In this document: piece after piece, positions 1 through 11,915 of the stretch
Layout: each line of letters begins with the position of its first letter
Position numbering within the stretch: position 1 is the stretch's first letter
Origin: Amanita rubescens
Lineage: Eukaryota > Basidiomycota > Agaricomycetes > Agaricales > Amanitaceae
Reading direction: 5' to 3'
Assembly (NCBI GenBank): GCA_015039365.1
Contig: WION01000058.1
Location: 152,257 to 216,256 of the forward strand
Length of the DNA: 64,000 nucleotides
Notes under the pieces: generated by a model
Databases searched by the model: none
What the model was told of the DNA's origin: nothing
The model's input: the letters and a program-made list of their open reading frames with translations, nothing else
Position numbers and translations under genes: made by a program

Positions 1-48
1 GTGGCCAGGTTTGTGGCCAGGTTTGTGGCCAGGTTTGTGGCCAGATTT
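1..48. repeat. 12-bp tandem repeat, four units
   Basis: The window opens with four head-to-tail units of GTGGCCAGGTTT (the fourth has one change). They run into a short GCN-rich stretch (about 50-74). The array starts at base 1, so it probably continues outside the window. The unit is in phase with the codon length, but no gene supports translation. It is a simple minisatellite. Confidence 0.9.
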
Positions 49-137
49 GCGGCGGCGGCTGCTGCTGCTGCTGTCGCGAGGCACGAGAACAATACTGTCC
101 AATGTGAGCATACCAACCCCACGCAGAAGAAAGCGAC

Positions 138-556
138 TCACTCAGAATCCCTGGCATCCAACTCTCCTTTATCCAAGTCACGCCTCGCCAAAGAATTTTC
201 ATCTTCCCAATAATCTCGTATTTTGATGTCTTCCCGATTCGAAAGATCTCGTGCAGCATGCGGGTGTTGCGAACCAGGAGTTGGCTCCAAGCTATTAACA
301 ATTCCATTGTACAGATAGTGCGTGAGAGACCAAGGGGCAAAATCTAGAGTGATCACACTCCAACGACAGTCAGTCACGAAAACCAAATGTTTGACAAGGT
401 AATAACATACTCAAGCGCTCGCGATTGTATCTTGCCAGGTACGGCGCGTGATATGATATCTGGGGATCCATATCCGCGGGCATCGATAATAGGATGAGAA
501 AGGACAGCTCCTTCTGCGGCCAGGAGCGTTGCAAGGACGAACGCGACCTTCGGCAT
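138..556 (-). CDS. small secreted protein, tandem copy A (121 aa)
   Basis: Model complement(join(138..357,411..556)). The 53-nt intron has a GTATGT donor. The product starts with a classical signal peptide (MPKVAFVLATLLAAEGAVLS), followed by an acidic, Arg-rich tail with a dibasic ARRD site and an EDENSLARR stretch. There are almost no cysteines, so it is not a Cys-knot effector. Its neighbour at 1308..1739 has the same exon lengths, the same phase-2 intron and aligned motifs (RDLS, the YW-D/E-DEN segment, LARR), so the two are tandem paralogs. Secretion is inferred; no function is recognised. The dibasic sites would allow Kex2-type processing, which is only a possibility. Confidence 0.75.
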
Positions 557-1307
557 ATGGAAATCAAAACGAACGTCGGTTTAAATGGGCAATTGAAATT
601 CTGCAAAGCTGGAACGACGACATCGGTCTCTGATCCACACTTTTTCTTTTTGAGAAATACGCTTACCGACCAGCACTCTTTGATGCACGAGAAATAGCTT
701 TTAATTATGCGGTGAGTATGCTGTAACGATATATAGGCCAAAGCAAGAGCACTCACCGACCTGCGCTTTCTCTCGATGAGAACGGAAGAGAGTCGGGGTA
801 CAAGAAAAATCACCGTTGGCACGCTTCGCTTTTATGTGTCAGATATTGATCATCATCGCGGCAGATGCGCTCAGAGGCGTTGATGCCGCCTGATGCCGCG
901 CTATGTATCTAACTTCGCTACCGACTGACCTGGATACCAGTTGATGTTGCTCACTGCTTAGGAGAATTGTTACAATAAAAATGTTTCAAGAGAGTATCCG
1001 ATGGTATCACTAATACTGGTAAGACGAACTATCTGGATTGTGTCCCCTGCGTCCCTTGTATCCTCCCGACAACACTTTTGGCAACACTTCGCACACCATC
1101 ATGATTAACCCATTTTCTGAAGGTGGAAGGATATTTTTGAGCCCACGATTGCACATGAGAATTATCCAAAACTGTGTCCACGATGTGGGGTTTGCCGGCT
1201 GCAGTTTGACCTGGTTTGTCACTTCCGGTGCTATTTGGAAGTTCCAGTATCCCCATATGATTCACTATCCAGTGTCAGCACACCAACCCTACGCAGAAGA
1301 TAGCGAC

Positions 1308-1739
1308 TCACTGAGCTTCGGTATATTCCCTCTCCATCAATTCATTGTCCAATCCGCGTCTTGCCAAATGATTTTCATCCTCGTCCCAATAACCCCGCGT
1401 TTCGATGTCTTCCTGATCCGAAAGATCTCGTGTAGAGATAGTTGCAGTCACAGTCAGGTGCGGCTGTTTCGATGGCTCCAAACTATCGACTATTTGATCG
1501 TACAGATCCTTCATTGGGATGAAGCCTGTGCGAATCGGAGGACTTCACTGACAGTCAGTCGCAGAAACAAAAAGATCAATGGAAATAACATACTCAGACG
1601 CTCGGCGCTGTATAATGCCCAGTTCAGAGCGTGGTACGATGTCTGAGGACTCATGTCCATGGACATTAATAACAGGACGAGAAAAGACAACTCCCTCCGT
1701 GGCTAGGAGCGCTGCGAGGACGAATGCGACTTTCAACAT
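1308..1739 (-). CDS. small secreted protein, tandem copy B (126 aa)
   Basis: Model complement(join(1308..1542,1594..1739)). The 51-nt intron has the GTATGT donor; the AAG acceptor is chosen because it alone keeps the frame. The signal peptide is MLKVAFVLAALLATEGVVFS. The mature part contains RDLSDQEDIETRGYWDEDEN and an LARRG site, parallel to copy A. Both copies have matching upstream DNA (near 608-830 and 1805-2020) with motifs such as ACCGACCAGC and likely 5'-UTR intron donors, so the promoter was duplicated with the gene. Unknown function; lineage-specific secreted protein. Confidence 0.75.
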
Positions 1740-2139
1740 ATGGAAATCGGAACAAGAGAAACCAAATCGGTGGGTGAGCAATTTAACGAAAGGGAGATTC
1801 TGCAAAGCTGGGACGACGACATCAGTCTCGAATCCCCAAGTGTTTGGATGCTTAAACTCACCGACCAGCACTATTAAGTTGCACGAGAACAGCTGGATTA
1901 TATAGTGAGTTTATTATGGCCGTCGCGCGCATCGAAGCGAAGGCACTCACCGACCAGCGCTTTCTTTCGATGCAAAGGGAAGAGAATGAAAGGAACCTTG
2001 ATGGAAACCGGTGACCTTATTTATATGTCGGATTAAATAATCATCACACGCATCGGATGCCAAGGAAATCTCAAGTCCGAGTTATTATTCAAATGCTGCC
2101 GCGCTATGTATCCACAGCTGGAATGCCAGCATATTGTCT

Positions 2140-2467
2140 GGGGTACTTGGAAGAAGTAAAAAACTGAACTCATTCAAGTTACTCGCTTCACAAAGAAGGC
2201 TGGATTAGTCATCCAGGTCCAGTAACCAATAACTCCGATTCCTGTGCACGAAGCCGTGCCGTCAATCGACAGCCGTTGATGCAGTGGGCGCCGGGAGGAC
2301 CCCTGAAAACTCCGGCCTGATAGAGGATAAAAACCTTGGGCGAAAACTTTGGCGCAATTTTGGACGTGGGAAGTTGTTTGTATCTATGTACCGTTGGACT
2401 CACCTTGCTGTTTCAGCAAGGTAAGGAAAAGCAAGGTACCCAACATCTCTTCGCCGGCGTCCTAGCA
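2140..2467. other. intergenic, presumed promoter of the SRPK-like kinase
   Basis: No coding region is recognised between the secreted-protein duplication and the kinase start at 2468. The stretch must hold the kinase promoter and 5' UTR. No clear TATA box or repeat was seen. Confidence 0.4.
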
Positions 2468-3877
2468 ATGATGTTCCCAACTTACAAATACAAATTATCC
2501 AGCTTATCTTCAATAGAAGACATTGAGTTGTATCAACCTGACGGATTTCATCCGGTCTCGATTGGCGATATCTACGCCAACGGTCGGTACAAAATACTGC
2601 ACAAGTTGGGTTACGGGGGTTCGTCTACTGTATGGCTCGCACGAGACCTACGGCCGCAGCCAGGTGATTCGGACACTCTGGTCGCTTTGAAGGTTCTTTC
2701 TGGCTATGATTCCGCCAATCCGACGGACGAGATCCCAGACATTTTTGTCCCCGATAAGCTTGATGTGTTCGCTAGCGCCACGCGTAACCCCGCTCCTCAA
2801 AATTTCCTAGCCGTAAAGGACTACTTCACAGTGGAAGGGCCAAATGGAAAGCACATGTGCATTGTTACTCAATTTGTTGGAGCGAGTGTACTTTCTATGG
2901 GATCCAGGATACCTGGGAGCGGGCGGCTCCGGGGAGATTTGGCGAGGAAGGTGGCAAAGCAAACCGCTGACGTGGTGGAGCTCATGCATTCCGCGGGACT
3001 TGTACATGGAGGTTCGTCATATTTACAGCTATGTCGAAAGTGAATTGCTAAACTCCCCTCAGATTTAACAACATCCAACGTCCTTTTCCAGGTCTCACCC
3101 CGGGCCCGCAGATGGTCCGACGAGGAAGTCTACTCGATGCTAGGTGAGCCTTGGACAGAAGAAATTAAAACCATGGACAACTCACCGCCTGGGCCACACG
3201 CTCCCCGCGAACTTGTCCAACCCGTTGATAACTACGATATCTCTTCCCCGTCTTTCTTAGAGGAAAACATTGTCGTCACCGACTTTGGTCAATCCTACGA
3301 CATAACGGCTCCGCCAAAGGGTTACAATCCGGGTACAGCATTACACTATTTCTCCCCGGAGGCTCGTCTCGACAACATCGTCACCCCCGCTTCTGACATA
3401 TGGGGATTGGCGTGCACCATCTTCGAGAGCCGTGCTGGATTCTCGCTATTCAATTCATTTCTCCCTTCTGAATCTTCGGTTTTACAGGATATAGTTAGTA
3501 CGTTGGGTAAGCCACCAGAACCTTGGTGGAGCAAATTCGAGAAGCGTCACGTGTGGTTTGAGGAGAATGGCGAACCGAAGGTTCAGGTGAACGGCGAGCC
3601 GTCGTTTCCAGCGAGAAGGACCTCTATCCGAAAGTTGTTGCAAACGATTGGAGATTATGATAATGAGGGGGTGGATAGTGTGAGACACGGGCCCATGATG
3701 GAGCCTCCTGGGACGCGGCTTGAAGAAGATGAGCTTGAGCTTTTGAGCAACCTATTAGAGAAGATGCTCAGGTATCAGCCGGAGAAAAGAATCACGATAA
3801 AAGAGGTGGTACGGCATCCTTGGTTTGGGTACACACCACGGTCAGGGATGCGTCTCGACGGTTGTGAAATAGCTTAA
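2468..3877 (+). CDS. SRPK-like Ser/Thr protein kinase (452 aa)
   Basis: Model join(2468..3011,3063..3877); the 51-nt intron splits the catalytic-loop Asp codon. A Gly-rich loop (KLGYGGSSTVWLARD) and VALK are followed by HGDLTTSNVLF, the catalytic loop, in which HGD replaces the usual HRD. Then come DFG (VVTDFGQSY), an SPE in place of APE (FSPEARL), the subdomain IX motif SDIWGLACTIFES and a final RITIKEVVRHPWF. The large spacer between N- and C-lobe motifs is typical of SRPK/CMGC kinases. All key residues are present, so it should be active. SRPK-type kinases phosphorylate SR-rich splicing and mRNA-export factors; the substrate here is unknown. The start is the first of two adjacent ATGs. Confidence 0.85.
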
Positions 3878-4898
3878 GGATTTGTACAGTCATTAAGTGG
3901 CTTGTGCACAGGAGTTAAGTCTCAGAGTCGGAAGGATGAATACCATGGTTCACGTTCTGAGCGCTCAAGCAGCGTGACATGTAGGATACATACCTCTCAT
4001 CATTCATCGTGGCTGCATCTTTAACTATTCGCTATCATCTTGGGCCCTACGCGCTGTTCATGCGCGCATGTTATATCAAATACCAACCCTCTCGATTATT
4101 TTCGTGAAAAATATCGAATGATATGAACCTCAGATTTCCGAAAAAAGCGGCGAGTTCTACATGCGACATTCGTTATAAGTAGGCAAATTGCAGGGGTTTA
4201 CTCGTATCGGGGTAGTCTGGTTAGTACTAGCCCAAGGCATGGCCATGGATGCGCTTTGCTTGGACAATGGATACTTATTGTCCTAGTAATTGCTCAAGAA
4301 TACGATTTATAAAATGAAAGCTGTGGATCAACAAGGCGAAATAAGTTGCTCCGTTCGCAGAGTCTTCAAACCGCCGCTGACCTCCATGACTGTGCTTGAG
4401 ATGCCTGCCTGGCTCAACGGTGTTGCGCTTGGAGTAAAACTAGGCTGCCAAGCAGCGACTTAAGAGACCGTGAGTTTGCTTGTTCGTTGGATGACCGTGA
4501 CGACAAAGTTGTAAAGGTGGCATGCTCGCCTTCTGACTATTACTAGGCATTCTTTCATTCTCAAGGGCAGGCGGAAAACAAGGATCGAAGAGACGACGCC
4601 CCATTCGCCTCTTGCCATCGCCGTTCTTGTTTTACAAGGGCCTTAGGGGCATCATTACAATCAATACTGATAATCCGAGGTCATGGGGTTGGGGAATAGG
4701 AAATGTACTGCGGAAACGACTCGGAGGATCCGAAGCATCAATCTTGCGGATGTCGCATCAAGAGTATCGTACTTATCTGAAACTGCAATTTGCCAGGTAT
4801 GTAAGTAGAAGGCGGAGACCAATATAGCAGTAAATATAACACCAACGGAAGAAAAAAAAACAGCAAGGAAAACAGCTAACGTACAGCCCCGATGCACA
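3878..4898. other. convergent intergenic region without recognised genes
   Basis: About 1 kb between the 3' ends of the kinase (plus) and the Hrp1-like gene (minus). Only short, unconvincing ORFs occur. It should contain both 3' UTRs and terminators. No tRNA, repeat or transposon was recognised. Confidence 0.4.
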
Positions 4899-7236
4899 TC
4901 ACCTAGCATATGGATGGAAACTATGTTGCCCTCGCGATGTGACACGCGCTGGACCTCCTGCATTCATACCCATCCGGTTCATACCACCCATACCACCAGC
5001 CATAGCCCCCATCCCCGCTCTCATCCCCATTCCCATATTTCCACCCATACCACCCATACCGCCCATACCGCCCATCCCAGCACCAACGCCCATCCCGCCA
5101 ACGCCCATACCAGGCGCCCCCATCGGGCCCATTCCCAGCCTCATCGGCCCCATATTCCCCATCGCACCCGCACCCATCATCCCCATCCCCCCACCCATCA
5201 TATTGTTCATCCCTGCCATGCCCGCACCCATCATGTTATTCATCCCACCCATCCCCATCCCCATCATGGCCATCGGATTCATCCCCATCATTGGCATACC
5301 ACCACCCATCATAGGCATCTGATTCATACCACGCTGGAACATCATCGCCATAGGATTAGGTTGCTGAGGCGTAAACGGTATATTCATCGGCGTATTCCGA
5401 TTCTGTGAGGCATCATTGAACATCCCTGCGTTCTGCCCCCCATTCCGGTTTTGATCCCGTTGGCTACGCGGTTGTGCCATCTTAACCTCAATCTGTGGGG
5501 TAACGGAACTCAATCAATGTCTGCACCACAAACAAGCGCAAGATCGTTCACAAACCTGCTTGTCGTCAAGAATCAAGCCAATCTTGCCCACCAACTGCTC
5601 CGCATTGCCTCCGTCCTCAAACGTGACAAATCCAAACCCTTTTGATCGTCCACTCTCTCGGTCGACCATCACCGTGGCATCGACCACCTTGCCATATGTA
5701 GAGAAAAACTCTTTCATGGATTCGGCAGTTGTGGAAGGCGCAAGCCCACCGACAAAGTATCGCGTGTTCCGTAGGTGCTCTTCCCTAGGAATCGCACGTT
5801 TAGGATCAATCTACAGATGCCTCATCAACACGGGCCACGTATAAAGCATCCACAAAACAAAACACACCTGTTTTCCATCCAGAAAATGCTCCCGGCCAAC
5901 AACTAAATTGACAGCATTAGGATCTTCAAAAGTCAAGAACGCAAATCCTCTAGATGTCCCACTCGCATCTCGCATGATGGTGCAGGCGTCAACCTTTGAG
6001 ACGTGTAAACGTGTTAGAACGAATTCTTAAAGCGACTCCGGATAGACGGTAAAGCATGAAGGCTATACCTTTCCAAACTGTGAAAAATAATCCCTTAAAC
6101 CTTCTGCTCGCGGGCAAAAGGGAACAGGGAATCGAGTCGAAAGAGGGGAGGAACATAACAAGCATTGATTAGCGGTATGTAAAGGTATGCATCGTAGCAA
6201 GGAGATAATATACCGTCTGTTGTGTCCCAGTTTAGACCACCAATGAACATTTTGCTACATGTCCAGATCGTAAGCGTAGGTGGAAGTAAGATAGATAGTT
6301 TTAGTCGAGTCGTGTAGGTCCAAGTAGTCGAGTGGGTGTTTCCAAAGAGCAAAGAGAAAAAGAGGTCGTAAGCGATATCAGTATCCAGTCAGACCCAGAA
6401 TCAAGATGAAAACATGGCCAATCAACAGGCAGCGCGGACAAGTCAGATAGCGACAATGACACAGGTAGACCGACAAGACAGGTATCGAGATGAGCATATC
6501 ATATGTCGTATCGTAGCTGTACCATCTGTTTTTCGCCGTAGGAGAGACGTGCTATGCGAACGAGAACAAAAACAACGGGGAAAAAAATAACCACCGGCGC
6601 GTGAAGCACATATGACCGTAACAAGGTAGCCCGACCGCTTTTATGGACAAAGCAGTGCGAGAAATTCAACAATGTGGCATTAGCAACGTACTCACCCAGC
6701 ATCGTGCATTTCCGAGGGCTTCTTGCCAAAGACAGGGTCGCCGGAAGTCGTCCCCTCGTGCGTTGCAATTTTCGAGGTCGCAATCCTCTGCTGCCGCTCC
6801 TGGCTTGGAGTTTGCTGGTAGGCTGAAAATTGTCGAGCAATTTGTGCGGAATAGGATAGTGTATTTGATGACGTGGATCTTGGAGATGCGGATTTAGCTG
6901 GTAGTGACCCGTTAGATTGAGTAGGTGACGGAGCAGTGGTAGAGGCGGAACTGGTTGTTCCCACCGCTCTTGCTGGCAGCTCGTAGGGTTTGGCATCCGA
7001 ATTAGTTCTCGTTCTGTTTCCCTCCGTTTGAGATACATTGTCTTGTTGTTCTGTCTCCCCCATATATTGAGAGCCGTCTTCAAGTTCCTCCTCTACTTCG
7101 TCGTTGAGCGGAACTGCATATTCGTTGTCGTCTTCCCCGTATATGTCTACATCGGTTCTCAGCCTTAAGGTCGATGTACTAATGACAGCATAGACTCACC
7201 GCCGTAAATGTCTGAGTCCAAGGCTGCCTTCGACAT
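4899..7236 (-). CDS. HRP1: Hrp1/Nab4-type hnRNP, two RRMs (512 aa)
   Basis: Model complement(join(4899..5492,5556..5810,5868..5993,6069..6103,6214..6254,6696..7146,7200..7236)); every junction keeps phase. Residues 1-160 are acidic then Ser/Thr/Gln-rich. RRM1 (about 163-240) has MFIGGLNWDTT and RGFAFLTF; RRM2 (about 247-325) has RYFVGGLAPS and KGFGFVTF. The tail is a long Met/Gly-rich region (MGG, MNNMMG repeats) ending in TSRGQHSFHPYAR, a conserved terminus. Yeast Hrp1 is the cleavage factor IB subunit that binds UA-rich polyadenylation enhancers and shuttles between nucleus and cytoplasm. Intron 2 is 441 nt, far longer than its neighbours. The 3' end faces the SRPK-like kinase. Confidence 0.9.
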
Positions 7237-7372
7237 TGGGTAATTGTCCTGGTGGAGGTGCTGGGATGGGTGAGGCGGTGGACGAAAAGGTCAGGTTTAT
7301 GTGGAGCGGCGACCCTGAGCTCCACGTGACTGTGCGTGCATATTGTGATGTGACCGACTGTAGTATGTACAG

Positions 7373-10349
7373 CTACGCTACGTACTTGAACTTATTCTTA
7401 TCATCTGGGCTCCTCTCCAAGTAATCAGATTCAACCAACGCATCAATCCGCTTCTTTATCTGATCCACATTGGGCTTGAAATGACTAGACACCGCATCAA
7501 TGGTTGCAATCTTGAGCTGCTCGAATGAGAGCTCCTTGCGCGCTTTCATTATCCGAACAATAGCAGCGTCAAGGTAGTGTTTTCTGTCACCCTCGATAGC
7601 CATATTAGTGCGTTTTGATTCTTCCGGCTGTAGAAGACCTCGTAAGTTTTACTGTCGAATAATGCGAAATGGTACTGAACGCACCGAAATCTTCGCCTGA
7701 ATTGAGCTGATGTGAATTTTCGACCTCGGGTCTTCAAAGTCAGCATTGAACCGGAATACATCTCCATCATTCACATCACGTCCTACTGGAATCTTCCTCA
7801 GCACCCTTATTTTCCCGCAAGCTAAACTTTGAAGTGTACGCCTCAAGTCCCCGTCATCTGCGGAGAGTTCTGAACGAGTGCACACCATGACAAAGAAAAT
7901 GTTGACGAACCCATTCTGACTTGTTCTTTGATATCCGAAAACGGTATTTCCGTCGTTTCGTTGAACAAGAGCAAAATTACGGCTTGGTACAAGCTCACAG
8001 ACAGCTCCTTTATCCCGGGGTCAAACTGCGCAATCAAACTAGCCGTTCCGAGTGCATGGTCCCAATCCAGAACGTGTTGAGCGTGTTTTACCTTATAATA
8101 GGTGCCAAATGCTGTCAGATCAGCTTGCATCTGCGTACGAACCAATCAGTGATGCATCCGCGGAGCGTAAACAAGAGACTGACCCCAGGAGGCAAATCGA
8201 TCCCGCTTTTCGGCACGGTAAATGGCCAAGCACTCCTTTGAAGCACCATAACTGTAAGTTTCTGCCCGGAGCTCTCAAGTGCGAGCTTATCGTGATATTC
8301 CCTCATGATCTCCTTGGACAACGCGAGATCCTTGAACATATCTTCACCCATTCCAAACTCGGGATCGTACTCTGCAACTGCGTCAATCTCTGCTATGACA
8401 AATAACCGAGTACTCACTCTGTTTCAACTTCCTAATCATTCCCTTCTCGAAATCGTCCGATGCACTTCGTCCGAGCAACAACCGCTTGGCCAATGCACGA
8501 TGGTAAAACGACCTGAACACGTCTTTATCATCCGTGAACCTGTACAATGCCAACACCTTGTCCAGTTCCGATTCATACGCCCAGTCACTTGCTTGTCCCT
8601 GCCCTTTCCTCATCGCCTGGTCCAGATGCTTCGCGATCTGCTCTGCCGGAGCCAACCTCCGAGCTTTGAATCCGAGAGCAAACGCGTCAGACAGGGCATA
8701 AACGAACTCTTTACCGGGCACTTTGGGTGGAATGGCACTGGTGGACGGCGCTGGAAGGGACGAAGTAGGTTCAGAAGTAGTTATGGACACGTCCTTTGGT
8801 TCGTCAACAAAGGCGGTGTTTATAATTTGATCTGCAAGATCTTTGAGGTCCAAAAGGCGTTGAACCATTTCTTCATCTTGGGCTTGATCTTTGACGATAT
8901 CGGCTACAGACGTCTAGTTGGATGATAAGCAAAACGTACGTCAAATGGAAAGGATGCGTACCTGTATATACTTCTTGAACGATGCGCAGAGCGCCTTGGT
9001 GCCATCTACACGCGCGAATAAGGCATACATGGACCCGAGTGTCTCGACATCTCTACGTCCCATATGTATAGAAACGGCTGGATACAGGTATTAGTTAACT
9101 CCGACCACGAAAAGTAGATACTTACTTTCGTTGGCCAACCAATCGATGCGATTCGTCCACAAGGCCACTTCGGTCACTTTGCGCACAAGACTCCAACTAC
9201 AGATAGGGAGTATCTTTGCCCGCTTAATCTCTTCCTCGAGCCGCAACTTCATATTCCGGAAGAAATCGGGAGCATCATCTTTCATCGTCTTGGAAAGTCT
9301 TTCGGATTCCTCTTCATAGAACTTGCGTGCAACTTCAATGTAACGGTCTTCGAATAAGTTGTACTTGTGGTAAATGAGAAGCTGCTTGATAAGGAGTGGG
9401 ATTAGATCTCTCTCGTCATGCTTAAGCCTGCTACGTCGTCAGCAAAAGAATGGTACGAACCACATGAAGTACCTGAGAGACCGTTCCCAGTTTACCCAGC
9501 TTTCAATGTCTGCCCGGAGGCGGTCAACGATTGGCTGGTTGTCGAAAATGCGGGTGTTGAAGATTGAGAATGCCAGCTCGCTATGGCCGAGATTTAACCA
9601 AACCATAAACTCAATCACGGATTATTGTATACGCACCGTATGTGTGCTACATTGCGAGCTTTAACAACATATACTTGATCCAGATAAGTAAGGAGGGACT
9701 TAAGAAGGTCCTGATCATGCCGCAGTCCGATTTCAGCTGATATACGCGAACCTCAAATTTTTGTACACACCGTCTGCGTATTGAACCATTCGCATACATC
9801 GACGAAATGACGTATCCATTCTATTCCTTTGACGTCCATCTGGGTAAGAATTTTGCTCAATTGCCCCGTACAGCGTTCAAACTCCAGTTTAAGCGTATCA
9901 TAAAGACCTTCGCCTTTATCTTCCACGAGAACAATCGAACGACAGGCATTATAAATTGTCTCGTATGTAGCTGGAATGATTTCTGGATGTTCCTTGGTTA
10001 GGATAATGCGGATGCAGCGATGGAGGAGGGCAAGTTGAGTCTGTGGTAGAACGGGCTTCTCGTCTGCAACTTCGTTCCGTCAGTGAAACATGAAATCCTC
10101 TAAATGGAGACACATACGACGAGACCCGATGATTTCGATCTTTATGGGACCTTTTGAGGCCTTTGGCTGCTGGGATTTCGAGTTTGGCCTAGATGCTGTG
10201 GCAGAGTCAGAGTCGGTGTCGAGACGTGGAACCTTGCGACTAATAGATGCCGACGCATCGTATAGCGTGTCGTTTACTGCAGTTGGACGTAAAGAGGTGA
10301 ATCCATTGGAGGTTCGAGGAAGTGAGAGAAGTGAGAACAGGATCGACAT
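7373..10349 (-). CDS. CUL4: Cullin-4, scaffold of CRL4 ubiquitin ligases (818 aa)
   Basis: Model complement(join(7373..7627,7685..7857,7911..8130,8184..8371,8418..8913,8962..9077,9126..9427,9473..9580,9637..9710,9771..10063,10118..10349)). The sum divides by three. Cul4 rather than Cul1/3 is indicated by MFKDLALSKEIM, LRRTLQSLACGKIRVL and KVPGKEFVYALSDAF. The C-terminal winged helix holds the neddylation motif IVRIMKARK and the protein ends in YVA. The N-terminal helical repeats (LLKSLLTYLDQVYV) would contact DDB1. CRL4 acts in DNA repair, replication licensing and, in fungi, in heterochromatin assembly. The second-exon acceptor could instead lie 6 nt upstream (10069). No frameshift was found. 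Confidence 0.92.
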
Positions 10350-10940
10350 GTTGATGGTCAGTAGCTACAAATCCGAGTCCATTGACAAGTTCTCACGAGC
10401 GTGAGCCATAAGAAATGTGGTGAAAGAAGAGTTTGAAAGAACTCATGAATATATAATAGCAATTGTGTTAAGTACCGCTAATGACCTCATCAACAATCTC
10501 AGAATGCCATGAATGCGGAAAAATCCAGACTCTCCGCAGTACGCCCGTGAATATTGGACAGTATCACACTGCTTTTGAAGCCGCTGTCAAGCCCCCGTCG
10601 TGCTCACACAGCCCATAGAACTCAATTTTCATGAGATCCGGAGGGCTTTCAAAGTGGTGAGGTACCAGCGATGTCATTGAACGGTGTGTGTGCGAGATAC
10701 ATGGTGAATGTCTACTTCGCCGAGCTACATCCCAACTCGGTAAGAAACGACGAGCGAGACGAGCATATATGCTGGCCAGTCACTATGATCCTTCTAAAAG
10801 AAACAGTCAGAACCAGTGACAACCACCATCTTACGCTAAGCCGAACTTGGACATCGCACTGAATGTACGGTGTATGCCGTGTCAATTTGGTATCAGTATC
10901 ACACCGTCCCAGAACAGGGAGGAAAAAATGCACTCTATCA
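10350..10940. other. upstream region of CUL4, no gene seen
   Basis: This holds the CUL4 promoter (transcription to the left). Only short ORFs without family resemblance occur. No element was recognised before the dispersed repeat that begins near 10940. Confidence 0.35.
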
Positions 10941-11375
10941 AATACCAGTCAGCAATCTAGTAGTTCTGTACGACAAGAACAGAATGCCCCTCGTATGTTA
11001 GTCCAGGCCTCAACACCGGCTGACTTGGAGGAGAAGAATCTCTGTAGACCACACTGGATACCAGCAAGTGTTCACACCCCAGTATGTGGACCAGCCAAAC
11101 CAATTACATCACAGATTCGAATCGACTTTGCGTCGATTCGATCTGTGGGGTGTTACAAGTTGAACGACGAACAGTCAATTCACCCCGGAAGTGTCATATG
11201 GTGCGTTACTACGAACACCTCAGAGGCAGGACATTAACTTGGCACGGGCAGACGTCATCCAGACGCTCGGCCGTTGGCCAGCGGTGCGATGCACCGATAA
11301 CACCGATAGGGCCATCGTAACCGTAGGTTCGCTGACTGGAACACTTACCATGGTGGTAGTTGATGAAAGAGACAA
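10940..11375 (+). repeat. dispersed repeat, copy 1
   Basis: Shares ordered blocks with 14370-14875 in the same orientation: ACCAGTCAGCAATCT, CCCCTCGTATGT, GTCCAGGCCTC, ATCTCTGTAGACCA, CACCTCAGAGGC, the GGTGCGATGCACCGA-type block, ACACCGATAGGGC and a GTAGTTGAT ending. Divergence is substantial, so it is old. It contains an inverted repeat at 11112-11145 that copy 2 lacks. No coding capacity was recognised; it may be a non-autonomous transposon relic. Confidence 0.7.
11112..11145. repeat. inverted repeat (hairpin) inside dispersed repeat copy 1
   Basis: Two arms of about 14 bp (CAGATTCGAATCGAC and GTCGATTCGATCTG, one bulged base) are separated by a 5-nt loop. The related copy at 14370-14875 has no matching palindrome. 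It could be the inverted end of a small inserted element. Confidence 0.6.
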
Positions 11376-11915
11376 AAATCCAAATTCAGGTTATAACTCC
11401 GCGGCATTCACACGCTCTAATAGTAATAGTAATTACCTTATGTAGCACGTAGAGTGTTTTTTGTTTCCTGGCAACCGTATCGAGCTCGCGTCCTCTATAC
11501 CAACTTAGCGCCGTACATGCAATAATACGTGCATCGTCTGCGTATGCAACAAAATCCTGCAACCTTCAACAAGATGTTTGCGAGGCCAGAACCCGTCTTT
11601 CCCAGGCAATTGATCCGGATACACGCTCTCTCTCCTTTGGTGGAACTTACCACCGCTACTTGCTCCCACCATGAGATGTCTGAAGAGCAGAGACGTTCTC
11701 ATGCAGCCACAGTGGCTCAGCTCATTATCTAGAAGTTTGGAACCTTCAATCACAATTTCACATTGAAAGAAGATTTATAGCTACGCCAGGTCTACAACAC
11801 AATCTATCTCCAACCAGGTTGCAAAAGAGTCAAAATTTACTAATGTTACCTGCGGGAGCGGAGCAAACTTGTACAACACTAAGCATCGACCCGTAAGCGC
11901 AACTGCCGGAAGGAG
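11376..11915. other. spacer downstream of the APH-like gene
   Basis: No gene or repeat was recognised. It should contain the 3' UTR of the APH-like gene, which ends at 11916 on the minus strand. Confidence 0.35.

Noticed and set aside
1..48. Telomeric or subtelomeric array at the window edge
   Set aside because: The unit is not a TTAGGG-type repeat and nothing else suggests a chromosome end.
4914..5408. Plus-strand ORFs rich in His/Thr or Pro/Ile opposite the Hrp1-like tail
   Set aside because: They are frame shadows of the Met/Gly-rich repeat encoded on the minus strand.
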